A stretch of DNA of 64,000 nucleotides from Linum tenue (lineage: Eukaryota > Streptophyta > Magnoliopsida > Malpighiales > Linaceae): positions 61,330,200 to 61,394,199 of the forward strand of contig CAMGYJ010000005.1 in assembly GCA_946122785.1 (NCBI GenBank), in the 5' to 3' direction. Below are positions 22,003-32,466 of this stretch, piece by piece. Within the stretch, counting starts at the first letter, position 1. Each line of letters begins with the position of its first letter. The notes under the pieces were generated by a model, which was not told where the DNA came from, ran no database searches, and saw only the letters and a program-made list of their open reading frames with translations. Both the position numbers and the translations under genes were made by a program.

Positions 22003-23690
22003 CTCCCCTACACTTAGACATTTGTTTGTTCCCAAGAAAACCATTTCCAAACAAGGTGATATCTCAACCTAACAAGATAACTTGGGGACATATCAAAGGG
22101 CTCAAAGCGGCAAATTCATTGGCTATTGAGCATCAACACATGAGCCGATACAAGCAATACCGACATCCACCACAAACGACATTCGAATGCATCAAGAACG
22201 TGCAAATGAAAAGTTCTCACCTTTTTCACAAACCAACACAAGTCTCGACAAGACTACTCACCAACCACAACTAGTGGTGCCTAGATTTCTAGTCAAAGGG
22301 ACAAACGACTGGGCAACATAGGTCCCACCAGGGTAATCTATGAACATGCAAAACATGAATGAATCACTCACTCTCGACAAGTGGGGTGAGGACCATATGG
22401 TGCAAAAGATGTGTATAACCATCAACACTCAGCCCTATCGTCTCTTCACCACAACGACAACCTCTAAACGCTAGAGTTCGTAGAACGGTTGTCATCACTA
22501 GCTTGTCTGGAGGTCTTAGGCACGGGTTTAAATGACTGGCAATTGTCTGAACATGGGAAAAATGCCTTTTGGGTGGTGGCAAACATAGCATGAGATCCTA
22601 CATCTTTAACCTAAAACCAAATGTTCCATGGTTTCACTAGAACCTTTCCTATAATCAACGACCACTAGCAACGGCCAAAAACCGCTCTTCCCTTCTCCCA
22701 ACCCATTACCAACCACGAACTATATTCAAGCACACTTCCTCGGTCTATTCTTGCTATCCAATTCTCAATGGAGCTCAAAAGCGAAAGCTCTGGGATGCAA
22801 GGATGACTCACAACGGTTTAGACACGAAGAAATGATGAGGGGTCATTCTATCAATCACCATTAAGCTCACAAGCAACAAGCTCCTAACAAGAGAACGAAC
22901 CCCAAAGTCACATGGCTCAAAGGGGTTGACTAGGGGATAAAATGTTTTGGGACAATCAACTTTCGGGCGTGGACTAATCATATGCCTCCTTCATACTCAA
23001 TATTGACAATGGTGAATGTTACACACCATGTCGAGAGGGATCTATCACACGTGAAAAAGACGATCGACACAAAACTCACATGGCTACCTAGCCACCCAAT
23101 CATCTATTCCAATTCACAAAATTTAGTGCATGGCAATTGTAATCAAGGAATACTCAAGTCAAGACATCCAATCATTTCCACACAGATGAGAACTAATCAT
23201 TTGCACTGTCCTAATGCAATTCTCAGTCATCATAATAGGATGCACTCGACCGCAAGCAATCAATCTAAGGTCAATACCAATAAACACAAGATTCTACAAC
23301 AAACCGACCACAATGAACATGCAATGCTTGGAGCCCTTAAATTTTTTTAAAAAAATGGGCATACATCACGACTACAAGCACTCAATCACACACACAAGCA
23401 TAATAATAAACTACTCCCACACATTTAAGCTCGACATTGCCCTCAATAGCGTAAATTAAAGGGTAGAACAATGTTACCACATATCTTGAGGAGTGAAAGT
23501 TGGGACATAATTGGGCCGGTTTCAAGAGAGGAGAAATCTTCTCATGGGAAAAAACACAGAAACACAACACATTCTCGCGGAATGTGAGGTTATTTTAAAA
23601 TAATAATACTTAACATAAAAACAATCACAAACCTATGTTGGGTTGTCTCCCAACAAGCACTACTTTAACGCCATAAGCTAGACAGTTGCT
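22003..23690 (-). other. Non-coding 3' internal region of the LARD-like element
   Basis: This lies between the ORF remnant and the LTR. Both strands lack recognisable coding domains. It corresponds in position to 31230-32466 of the plus-strand LARD, which is likewise non-coding. Confidence 0.5.
23637..23654 (-). other. Conserved hairpin after the LARD ORF
   Basis: GTTGGG and CCCAAC arms flank a 6-base loop. The same stem and position relative to the ORF stop occur at 31267-31284 and 35299-35316, with a different loop sequence here (loop TTGTCT on the plus strand). Arm conservation with loop change suggests a structural element. Confidence 0.65.
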
Positions 23691-23692
23691 CC

Positions 23693-24210
23693 TTAAGCTT
23701 CGGTACATCGGATAACCTCCTTGAAGTTGAGGTTCTCATCGTCGAGGTGGAGCCTCAAGTCATGAGCATATGGAATAACATTTGATGATGACTTATGAAC
23801 TTGAGTGAGATGAAGCCTCCACCCTTCAAACCTCTCCTTCTCCTTTTCTTCTTCTTTCTCCTTGCCCCACACCATGTAATGCATCATCGATTGACTTCCA
23901 TCACATCCACCAAGAGGGATCACCGATGGTTTGGTCTTGGCTTGGCGAAGAGCCGCAAATGAGTCCTTCTCCAAAAGTGCATCGAAGTCGGGTAGAAAGC
24001 ATTGGTAGCACTTGTAACTCGTGGATGCTTCATCCACCTCGACCTCTTCCTCATCTTGGACACCATCACACCACTTGCTTCTTCTTCTTCTATTTCTTCT
24101 TCTTCCTCCTCAACCTCCCTTCCTCCTTCTTCAATTTCCTCCCCTTGGGAACAATCAAGATCTTCCCTTTCTTCAATTTTCACTTCCTCTTCCACAAACT
24201 CTTCTCTCAC
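23693..24210 (-). pseudogene. LARD acidic protein, C-terminal part (frameshifted)
   Basis: The segment at 24037-23693 aligns with the C-terminal third of the 404-residue LARD ORF at 30015-31229. Shared motifs are PLGGCDGSQSMMHYMVWG, GWRLHLTQVH and ARDLRLHLDDENLNFKEV (here with AHDLRLHL). The upstream acidic Glu-rich stretch (24210-24040) is in another frame, so a frameshift lies around 24040. The N-terminus is lost at the junction with the plus-strand LTR at 24220. Its function is unknown. Confidence 0.75.
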
Positions 24211-24219
24211 CTTGCCATA

Positions 24220-25594
24220 TGATTCAGGCCTAAATGTACACTTTTTATCCTCATCTTACAACCGTAAAACCAACCCCGGAGTCGAAAGTTGGAAGAAAAG
24301 GCCCAAAGACCAGGCAAAGAGGAGGATCCAGCCACAGTTCACGATCAGAGGTTGGACTTCATGGTTTCCATAACCGTTAACTGGAACCACAAACTGTGAA
24401 CCGTAAAGCGTCCAGAGTAGTTTCAGAGGTTACTAATGCCGAGGTAGTTTACGGTTGTAAGACCGTGAATTGGAGCCATGGACCGTGAACTCCATAAGTG
24501 AAGCGGCGCGTTTTGATCTGTGTTCACGGTCCTGGCCTGATGTTCACGGCCGTGAACTGGGAACGCGAACTAGGAACGATCTGTGTATAAATTGAGAGCT
24601 GAAAGGAAGAAGTGGGGAGAGCCCAAAAAGTGAGAGAAACCTTCTTCTTCTTGAAACCCTAGAGAGAGAAAGTCACGAACCAAGAATGAGAAGTGGCTAG
24701 GGTTTGCTCCAAGTGAAGATTTTGGAAGTTTCTCTTCAAGAGAGGATCTCTACAAGCACAAGGAGAGTTAAAGGCATCAAAATGATGGTTTCTTTCTTCT
24801 TCCTTTGTGTTCTTCCTTTGTCTAGCATGGAGTATTTTCCCTTTTCACTTGGGTGTTGTAGAACCCTAACTTTTACCATGTAATTGATTGTGTGGATTGA
24901 ATGATTGTGTGATGGTGGTGTTTAATTAAGGAATTGAGGTATGTTTCATGGCGATTGTGCATTGTGTGTGCTTGGCAATCTATTGTGCTATTCTAACCTA
25001 GGTTAGAGAGAAGCACCCTTATCTTAAGATGTTCAAATTGAGCTGGGTTTTGACAGTCATTCCATGCCTCCTAACTAGGTTAATGTAGGACAAACTACTA
25101 AACTTGAATTAGACACCTAGGTTAGTTAATTGTGATTATGCCGTCCAAACCTTGGTTTGAGGGAGAAGTTAAGTCAAACCTCAATTGCTTGAGCCAAGAG
25201 GGCTACAATTGTAGCCTATAATGCTTTCCTTGGCCTAGCAATTGAGAGGATGGTTTCTAAACATTGTTGCACCTCCTACGTGTCACAATTGCCTTGTCGC
25301 ACACCTATTCATTCGATCCCATGGTTCATGGTAGTTAGTTAGGAGGAAGCAACTCCCGAGTGAAGCTTGTCACCAAGATTTTCCACCCTTTTACTTTTCA
25401 TGTCTTGCTTTTAAATAGTAGATTGTAGAGATTTTTACAAACAACATTCCGCTAGATAATATTTCAAACAATTGAAGTAGGGGTACATGGGTCGGCCTGG
25501 GTTGATATTTAAACATACTTGCCCTATATTGCACCCATTTAAGGTTTATACTTGGTCCTTAGGTGGGATTTTATTGTGATATTCGGGTTGAGTA
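24220..25594 (+). repeat. LTR of a tRNA-Asp-primed Ty3/gypsy-like element (5' LTR)
   Basis: It begins TGATTCAGGCCTAAATG and ends around GGGTTGAGTA, just before a primer site at 25602. U3 holds palindromes such as TTCACGGCCGTGAA (24543-24556), then TATAAAT at 24586 and a leader with AGAGCCCAAA, as in the solo LTR. It lies directly against the broken LARD-like element, so it probably inserted into that element's ORF. Confidence 0.78.
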
Positions 25595-25601
25595 AAGTTT
25601 T

Positions 25602-25618
25602 TGGCGTCGTTGCCGGGG
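25602..25618 (+). other. tRNA-Asp primer binding site
   Basis: TGGCGTCGTTGCCGGGG is complementary to the 3' end of plant tRNA-Asp with one mismatch (TGGCGCC expected). It marks the start of the internal region of the element whose 5' LTR is 24220-25594. Confidence 0.85.
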
Positions 25619-25744
25619 ACCTTCGGTCCGTCATCTTCAAAAGATTGTTTGGTGTTAATTTAGCTTTTATTTTCAGTTTTGCTAAGTGTGTATTTTGCTT
25701 GTGCTAGACGTTTTGTTGTTCTTTAAGCGTGTGCAGGGAGGTGT

Positions 25745-25897
25745 ATGACCCGGAGCAATCCGACGCCTTTAACATTAGGTAACCATTTCGTGGAGCGAGA
25801 GCGGGAGCGGGAACGGGAGCGAGAGCGTGAGAGCGTCTATTGTTCGAGAATTCTTTTCACAAAGCGTGATCAAAGCGTCATATTAAATTATTTTTAA
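25745..25897 (+). pseudogene. Gag N-terminal stub, truncated
   Basis: Downstream of the primer site an ATG opens a 50-codon frame, MTRSNPTPLTLGNHF followed by a run of about seven Glu-Arg dipeptides and then unrelated residues to a TAA. The position 127 bp after the primer site and the Thr/Pro-rich start fit the N-terminus of a Ty3/gypsy gag. The charged ER repeat is encoded by a GAGCGAGAGCGG-type microsatellite that may have expanded. Homology appears to end near 25840, so gag-pol was deleted. Confidence 0.45.
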
Positions 25898-26171
25898 TTG
25901 ATTATTTAAATAATATATAATGATATATTACATTAAACATAATCGTGTACTAGGAAAATTTTCATAATTGTCATTATCATTGTAATTCAAGGGGTGCAAG
26001 AAAACATAACGGTAATCATTATTAGAGGACTTCATAGCACATATAATTATTTAAGGGGTGCAAGAAGTAATTATTATTATTAATTTTATCATAATTTATA
26101 ATGACCGTTATATTAGATCTACGGTGGAGAATCATGTCGCATAGTATGTGTCTGACACATACGAGTCGTAT

Positions 26172-26173
<2 letters not shown>

Positions 26174-26210
<37 letters not shown>

Positions 26211-26613
26211 GTGACTACTTCGGCGCACTCACTTTTTTGGGTGCACTCAGTGCACTCAACTCTAAGAGTATCCATAATACATCAAATTTTGAATTTTAAT
26301 TAGTACTCTCAATCTAATATGATGATATGACATAAAATCATAACAAATCAATCTATTACCCTAATCCCTTAACCTTCAAATTTGAATCTCAACCCAAAAT
26401 CCCAAATTGTAAACCTAAACCCTAACCCTAAATCCCTAAATCCTTCGAATTAACGTAAATTTTGAATACTTTTTTTTTCAAATTCATGTGCTTCTTGTTC
26501 ATAATATCATAAGCAACAATTGATACCGTTTTGACATGAATCGCATGCTCAGAATGACAATTATGAGGCGGGTGCACTGAGTGCACCCAAAAAAGTGGGT
26601 GCACCGAATACGC

Positions 26614-26663
<50 letters not shown>
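26174..26663. repeat. Split (TA)n microsatellite with (GA)n tail
   Basis: (AT)17 at 26174-26207 and a (TA)n of about 29 bases at 26617-26645, followed by (GA)n to 26663. They are interrupted by the MITE at 26208-26616. Frames encoding Ile-Tyr repeats across them are artefacts. Confidence 0.9.
26208..26616. mobile_element. Micron-like MITE inserted in a TA microsatellite
   Basis: The left end GTGGTGACTACTTCGGCGCAC and the inverse of the right end, GTGGCGTATTCGGTGCAC, match, and the similarity continues through ACTTTTTTGGGTGCACTCAG. The inverted repeats are therefore close to 48 bp. (TA)n lies on both sides. This configuration, a short AT-rich element flanked by TA repeats, matches the Micron type of MITE. 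The interior is non-coding. Confidence 0.85.
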
Positions 26664-26929
26664 TTGCCTTCAAAGCTCTGTTTGAAGGAGGGTGATAGCA
26701 TCTGCATGATACTCGCCCACGCGAGAACCTATGGCCACAATTCCCACAATTTCTTTGCATTTCGGCCGGTTTTCCATTTTGCGCTTTTGGCAATGATATG
26801 AATATGAGGTACCTAATTCATGAGACAAATGTGGTGACTCTCCTTGAGCATAATTTCATCCAAATTCAAGTAAATTTTATTGATTATGATCAAGGTATGC
26901 GTGACGTTTATATGGATTTTGGTATTTTT

Positions 26930-27505
26930 GCTGGGGAGAGGACAATAAGTTTGTGGTCCTTGTCTTGAGGACGATGCCCTTTGGGGAGGACACGCAAAAA
27001 GTAAATCCGTGCGGGCTTGGCCCAAAGTGGACAATATTGTACTAATTAAGCTCTCTGGTTATAACAAGTGGTATCAAACTCTAGTTCGATTTGGGGCGAT
27101 GGACGTTAGTTTGGTGGGTCCCTCATTCGGTGGACCTCGGGATTTGAGAGTCGCATATGTTTGTCGGATCAAAGAGAGTTTTGCGTCTGGGCTACATCTG
27201 GTTTGGTAGATCAACAAGAGTTCTACGTCTGTTAAAATCCTTGTACCGAGAAACCCATCGATACAAGGTGCCTGGCGGATCAAGATAATTGCTGAGGAGA
27301 GGGCATGAAGTTCGTGGTCCTTGTCTTGAGGGGAGAATTGTTATGGGACAATCCAAGTACCACATCGCAAGTACAAGGGAAGGAACCCTTGTATATTACG
27401 GTCCACCTAGCCCGATTAGTATGAGGCCTTTTGTGGAGGACACCCAAGAAGTAAAACTGTGCGGACTTGGCCCAAAGCGGACAGTATCGTACTAACTGAG
27501 CTACT
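26930..27505 (+). mobile_element. TRIM-like element with a rearranged 5' LTR
   Basis: An LTR 3' part (about 26975-27065, ending CTCTGGTTATAACA) is followed by AGTGGTATCAAACTC, a degenerate tRNA-Met primer site. A short non-coding internal region follows, then a polypurine-like GAGGGGAGAAT, then a 3' LTR starting TGTTATGGGACAATCC at 27339. The 3' LTR contains AGTACCACATCGCAAGTA and ends with the same GGCTTGGCCCAAAG...GGACA block as the 5' part. Near 26975 the 5' LTR is replaced by internal 3' sequence (TTTGTGGTCCTTGTCTTGAGG), so its front is deleted. No ORF is expected in a TRIM. Confidence 0.65.
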
Positions 27506-28622
27506 CGACTTTGGCATGTATGATAGTAATTACTATCATATCTATTTGGGTATTAGTTTGTTTTTTTATATTTTATTTTTTGGTTCTACTCATCAAAAAG
27601 AGCTACTAGCAACACACCCTGCTAGTTAGGTTCTTCAGATTATATAAGTGTCCATATTACAAAATAACTATACTGGTACTGAAAACTATATACGAATCTA
27701 CTCAAGAGACAAGTCACCCCCCCCCCCCCAAGGCTAAATGACCCGCTAAAACACAACTCCTAACAATGGCCAAGTGTAACCAATGAAAGGGACTGCAGTA
27801 TAGTGGCTCAAGTAATAAATATCGAATCCACGGGTCTCTAGAGTTACTATTACTCAGCTTTAGTTCGTTATCTAGCAAAACAGATTAAGTTGAAAGAACT
27901 AAAACTACTCTAGCAAACTACAGTTAAAGTTAATCTAATTACAGGTTGGGAACTCACTTAGGTATGATTCCCCCTAGCCACTAGCCAGTTTAACGATCGA
28001 TGATCTCTAACTTGTTTCACTTTCATTCACAATGCGGAGAATCCTTGACTAGACCTTGAGTCTCGACTAAAGGAACAAGGCCCTCTTGAGTCAATTGCCT
28101 AGAGGGACGTATCCTTCTCTAGAACAATCGATCAAGGCGTTCTGAACTAGACTCCCTCTATCGATGAGGTTCTCAATCGATACAAAGCAGTGAATCAACC
28201 CTCGACTAAAGCAATCGATCCACTACTATCAATCTATGGTGCTCTATTGACCTAATCAGGTATTCGCTCTCATAGGATCAAAGCAGAATCAATAATCTCG
28301 ACTAAAGCAGAATTGAATCGTGAAAACATGCATAGATTGAATATGAACTCAAGATTATCAAGTCAGAGTACTCATACAATCATCCAATCAAACAAACATG
28401 GCTAGGGTTCCTCAAAACCTAAGTGAAGGGAAGTTACTCCATAGAGAAGAGAGAGACTGCAGTAAGAATCTTCAGATGATCAGTCTTCAAGTCCGGGCTT
28501 GATTCCCGAGCTCCAATGGCGAAGAAATCCTCCAAAATAGCTCCAAGAATGTTCCCAAGTCGCTCTCTCTCTCTAGGGTTCGTCCCTTGGGTGTTTGGGA
28601 TCCAAAACCCAGCTCTCTCCCT

Positions 28623-28992
28623 CTCCTTTCGCTGAAAATCGGGTTTTAAACAACAATTCCCGACCCGCACGGCCAGGGTGCACGGCCGTGCACATCACCA
28701 TTCTGGCCGTGCACCTCAAAACGCGGCGTATCAATTAGTTGAACCTTAGCCAACTCGCACGGCCAGAATTGTATGTTGCACGGCCGTGCGTGGCCACGCA
28801 CAATCCCGTGCGTGCCCACGCACAATCCCGCACGGCCAGAATTGTATGTTGCACGGCCGTGCGGATTTCACTTGTGCCCGTGCGTGCCCACGCACAATCC
28901 CGTGCGTGCCCACGCGACTTCCTTGGAACCTTGCCTTGCATCCGATCCTCATCCAATCGACCCCAAACTCGCTCCCAAGCCTCCATTCACAT
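28623..28992 (-). repeat. Duplicated U3 segment of the outer LTR (palindrome-rich)
   Basis: This repeats 37928-38371 in the same orientation; the right copy has one additional block of about 75 bp. Both contain GCACGGCCGTGC palindromes and CGTGCGTGCCCACGCACAAT units. It forms the loop between the inverted LTR arms 27739-28622 and 28993-29878. Confidence 0.85.
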
Positions 28993-29878
28993 AAGGGAGA
29001 GAGCTGGGTTTTGGATCCCAAACACCCAAGGGACGAACCCTAGAGAGAGAGAGCGACTTGGGAACATTCTTGGAGCTATTTTGGAGGATTTCTTCGCCAT
29101 TGGAGCTTGGGAATCAAGCCCGGACTTGAAGACTGATCATCTGAAGATTCTTACTGCAGTCTCTCTCTTCTCTATGGAGTAACTTCCCTTCACTTAGGTT
29201 TTGAGGAACCCTAGCTATGTTTGTTTGATTGGATGATTGTATGAGTACTCTGACTTGATAATCTTGAGTTCATATTCAATCTATGCATGTTTTCACGATT
29301 CAATTCTGCTTTAGTCGAGATTATTGATTCTGCTTTGATCCTATGAGAGCGAATACCTGATTAGGTCAATAGAGCACCATAGATTGATAGTAGTGGATCG
29401 ATTGCTTTAGTCGAGGGTTGATTCACTGCTTTGTATCGATTGAGAACCTCATTCGATAGAGGGGATCTAGTTCAGAACGCCTTGATCGATTGTTCTAGAG
29501 AAGGATACGTCTCTCTAGGCAATTGACTCAAGAGGGCCTTGTTCCTTTAGTCGAGACTCAAGGTCTAGTTAAGGATTCTCCGCATTGTGAATGAAAGTGA
29601 AACAGGTTAGAGATCATCAATCATTAATCTGGCTAGTGGCTAGGGGGAATCATACCTAAGTGAGTTCCCAACCTTTAATTAGATTAACTTTAACTGTAGT
29701 TTGCTAGAGTAGTTTTAGTTCTTTCATCTTAATCTGTTTTGCTAGATAATGAACTGAAGCTGAGTAATAGTAACTCTAGAGACCCGTGGATTCGATATTT
29801 ATTACTTGAGCCACTATACTGCAGTCCCTTTCATTGGTTACACTTGGCCATTGTTAGGAGTTGTGTCATAGCGATTCA
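28993..29878 (+). repeat. LARD LTR 1, 5' truncated
   Basis: It aligns with 33025-33910 of LTR 2, starting at AAGGGAGAGAGCTGGG and ending AGCGATTCA. The first 558 bp of the LTR (U3) are missing and the outer-LTR U3 copy abuts instead. The primer site follows at 29885. Confidence 0.9.
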
Positions 29879-29884
29879 AGTTTT

Positions 29885-29901
29885 TGGCGCCGTTGCCGGG
29901 G
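29885..29901 (+). other. tRNA-Asp primer binding site (LARD copy 1)
   Basis: TGGCGCCGTTGCCGGGGA (18 nt from 29885) is an exact complement of the plant tRNA-Asp 3' end including CCA. This primer site is typical of Athila-type Ty3/gypsy elements. Confidence 0.92.
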
Positions 29902-30014
29902 ACTTTCTAGATTATTAGGAAAGGCAGAAGTTTGTTACTTTAGCGTTTTTCTTTTGTTTTCCACCCTTGCTTTTCACTTGGGTGTTTTTGTTTTTGTTGG
30001 TGCAGATCTGAATC

Positions 30015-31229
30015 ATGGATCCTCATGGCTTCTCCAACCATTGGGGGTATCCACCACCATCCGAGTGGTATTACCCCGAGACCCCCTGGAGCAATCAAGG
30101 AGGAGAAGACTATGGATCCGGGTTCCAGTACCAACCCCCTTTCTATGGAGAACAATCTGACCCCTGGGCATATCAAGAACAACCTCATTACCAAGAAGAC
30201 TTTCTTCCACAACCAGAAGGGCCATCAGAGCTGGAGTTACCCATGGCGGCCTTCACGGGCCATTCTGCAGAGCCATGCTACACTCCACAGCCAGATCCAA
30301 ACTATGAACTGAGGCTTCTCTTTGAGCAGTTCGTTCGGGACTCCGAGAGACGCAATCGCAAGATGGATCTTCAAATCCAAGCCCTTTCCTCTTCCGATCC
30401 CTCATTTCTCCATGATATGGAGGAGGCTGTTCAACGCTCAGCGAAGCAAACAGAGTGGGTGGAGCAAGTTTGTGCACAACTTGCTCAAGGTCACCCGTCT
30501 GCCACCATACTAGAAGAGGACGAGGAAGAAGAAGGCTACAAGGACATTGTGGAGCACACAGAAGTTGTCACGGAGAGCTCCCGTGATGATCATGATCAGG
30601 AATGTCCTGTCGTAGCCGACCACCCTTTCCCACATCCCACACTGAGCTTTGAAGAGGTGGGCATGAGTGAGGAGATGCAAGAAGATCTCATGAAAGAAAT
30701 TGCTTGGCAACTTGCTCTCCAATCCGTGTTAGAAGAAGAACAGCGAGAAAGGGTGCAAAAAGAAGTTGTGGAGGATGACGAAATTGAAGCAGAAGGAGTT
30801 CTTGATCATTTCCCAGGGGTGATACCACATGAAGAAGGAAGGGAGGTTGAAGGAGCAATTGGCGTCCAGGCTGAGGACGAAGTTGAGGTGGAAGAGGCTT
30901 GCACCGGCCATGAGTTACATTTGATATCTCCACCAAACTTCGAAGAATTGCTTAGCAAGGACCCATTTGCAGTGTCTCTTTGCCAGACCAAGGCCACTTC
31001 GACATCGGTCCCTCTTGGTGGACGCGATGGTGGTCAATCGATGTTGTCATATCTGGTTTGGGGCAATGAGACGAGAGAAGAGAAGAAGAGGTCTCGAGGG
31101 TGGAGACCTCATCTGCATCGAGTGCACGAGCCTTCATCACCTGCCGCACCACATGCTCGTGACTTGAGACTCCACCTCATCGACGAGAACCTCAACTTCA
31201 TGGAGGTTTTGAGGTGGACCGAAACTTAG
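30015..31229 (+). CDS. LARD-encoded acidic protein (404 aa), function unknown
   Basis: The single long intact frame of the element starts 114 bp after the primer site. The N-terminus (residues 1-75) is rich in Pro, Tyr, Trp and Gln (MDPHGFSNHWGYPPPSEWYY). Residues about 95-150 are helix-forming, with repeated RR/ER and Gln. Residues about 160-300 are strongly acidic, with Glu runs and a possible coiled coil. The last 100 residues carry the motifs SVPLGGRDGGQSMLSYLVWG, GWRPHLHRVHEPSS and ARDLRLHLIDENLNF. The same C-terminus recurs in the diverged element at 23693-24210. It sits where gag would lie but lacks a zinc knuckle. It could be a degenerate gag-like structural protein or an unrelated captured gene; I do not recognise the family. 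Confidence 0.75.
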   Translation: MDPHGFSNHWGYPPPSEWYYPETPWSNQGGEDYGSGFQYQPPFYGEQSDPWAYQEQPHYQEDFLPQPEGPSELELPMAAFTGHSAEPCYTPQPDPNYELRLLFEQFVRDSERRNRKMDLQIQALSSSDPSFLHDMEEAVQRSAKQTEWVEQVCAQLAQGHPSATILEEDEEEEGYKDIVEHTEVVTESSRDDHDQECPVVADHPFPHPTLSFEEVGMSEEMQEDLMKEIAWQLALQSVLEEEQRERVQKEVVEDDEIEAEGVLDHFPGVIPHEEGREVEGAIGVQAEDEVEVEEACTGHELHLISPPNFEELLSKDPFAVSLCQTKATSTSVPLGGRDGGQSMLSYLVWGNETREEKKRSRGWRPHLHRVHEPSSPAAPHARDLRLHLIDENLNFMEVLRWTET

Positions 31230-31266
31230 GAGCCATCGTCCGGCTCACGACGTGAAAGAAGCGCTT

Positions 31267-31284
31267 GTTGGGAGGCAACCCAAC
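31267..31284 (+). other. Conserved hairpin after the LARD ORF (copy 1)
   Basis: GTTGGGAGGCAACCCAAC forms a 6-bp GC-rich stem with loop AGGCAA, 38 bp after the ORF stop. It is identical in copy 2 and has the same stem in the minus-strand relative. Confidence 0.7.
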
Positions 31285-32466
31285 CAGTCGGTTTGCATTT
31301 CTTTCTCTATTTCTCCTCGGTCGAGTCAGTTTTGTTATTTGATTTTAGAGTCAATAACTCCACCTTTGTGAGATTTTGTGTGGTGTTTGTGTTCTGATTA
31401 CTCTCTCTCTCTTCCTGGAATGCACCGCCTGCCCCATCCATCATCATTCACCCTTGATCTGGTAACTTCGTTCTACCCTCCTTATCTTTCCTCCATTGAG
31501 GACAATGTCGTGCTTAAGTGTGGGGGAATGTTCGATTATGTATGCGGGTAAGTTATTAGATCTATTTGTGTGCTTGGAGCCTAGTCCACTGTCCAAATTT
31601 TTGAATTTGAGGGCTCCAAGTACGTGTTCCTTGCAATTGCCTGCTCAGTATGCTTTGAATTGACAGTCTCTGTAGTGATTTGCAACCTAGGGAGGTAGTG
31701 TAGCGCTATGGAGGATGTTGATGCATTTAAGACGTTTCATTTCTTCTTCATAGTGTGTTGGTTGATTGAGTGAATTAGTGATCTTAGGACCCCTGAATTG
31801 TGTGGTGTTGTGGACTCTCTGCCTGTCATGGACTCGTGTATCATGTTTTGAAAATAACAGGTGCTCGAAAATGTGCTTTAAAATGACGTCTCCCGTGCGA
31901 ATAGGGCGAAAGTGTGTAAGGGGAGACGGGAATCCGTTCCCAATTTCCACCTACTACCTCCAGCCCCCTTACATGTCTTTCCCCCGCACGAGGCTCGAGA
32001 CAACTGCTCCTGGCATGGCCGGTAAGAGCCGGGCACCCGCAAAACCTTTGCTAGGTGGGAGCCCCCGTTTTCTGCAAAAACAGGTTGGAACCCTTGAAAA
32101 AAGAAAAACAGAAAAACAGAAAAACAAGCAAAAAGAAGAAAGAAAAGGGGTTTCAACCATCTTCAAGAAGGAAATCGAGCACCTTGAAAAATGTGAGTCC
32201 ATGATCTTTTGTTTTTGAGATTCTCTTCATCCACGATTCATTTGTCCTCTGTTCACTGTTTGCCATGATGCTGACTCGAGACTAGTGCTCTCGCCGAAGA
32301 AGCTATGAGATGACTTGTGCGTCGGTTGACCTCGTAAGTTGCTAAATGATCTAGGAAGTCCTCTACCTACGATCGAGGTTGTTTGTTGCTATAGAGGTCT
32401 GGAGAGTTGCATTGGTTTGAGTTAGGTTTGCTTGGGGACAAGCAAACGGTTAAGTGTGGGGGGATT

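Larger units (their letters stand above)
20263..24219 (-). mobile_element. LARD-like LTR element, minus strand, 5' part missing
   Basis: Its 3' LTR is 20263-22002 and its internal region 22003-24219. It contains a polypurine tract (minus strand AAGTGTAGGGGAG ending at 22003), the conserved post-ORF hairpin and the C-terminal part of the LARD acidic ORF. The internal region stops abruptly at 24219, where a plus-strand LTR starts. The 5' LTR and primer site of this copy are therefore absent. No gag-pol domain is present. Confidence 0.75.
29879..32466 (+). mobile_element. LARD internal region, copy 1
   Basis: The region runs from the primer site to the polypurine tract (AGTGTGGGGGGATT, ending 32466) and is 2588 bp long. 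It holds one intact 404-codon ORF, a conserved hairpin and non-coding 3' sequence. No protease, RT, RNase H or integrase is present, so the element depends on another element for its enzymes. Confidence 0.88.

Noticed and set aside
26411..26443. CCCTAAA-like words as interstitial telomere repeat
   Set aside because: Only a few imperfect units inside the Micron-like MITE; too short and irregular to call telomeric.
26022..26801. Frames encoding Ile-Tyr and Arg-Glu runs
   Set aside because: They are translations of the (TA)n and (GA)n microsatellites.
28434..29182. ORFs ending in LKILTAVSLFSME on both strands
   Set aside because: These are chance frames in the inverted LTR arms, repeated at every LTR copy (33214, 37242).
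31766..32218. 150-codon frame in the LARD 3' internal region (also 35794-36246)
   Set aside because: It lies in the non-coding part, the frame is not seen in the diverged relative, and its Lys-rich end is an A-rich tract.
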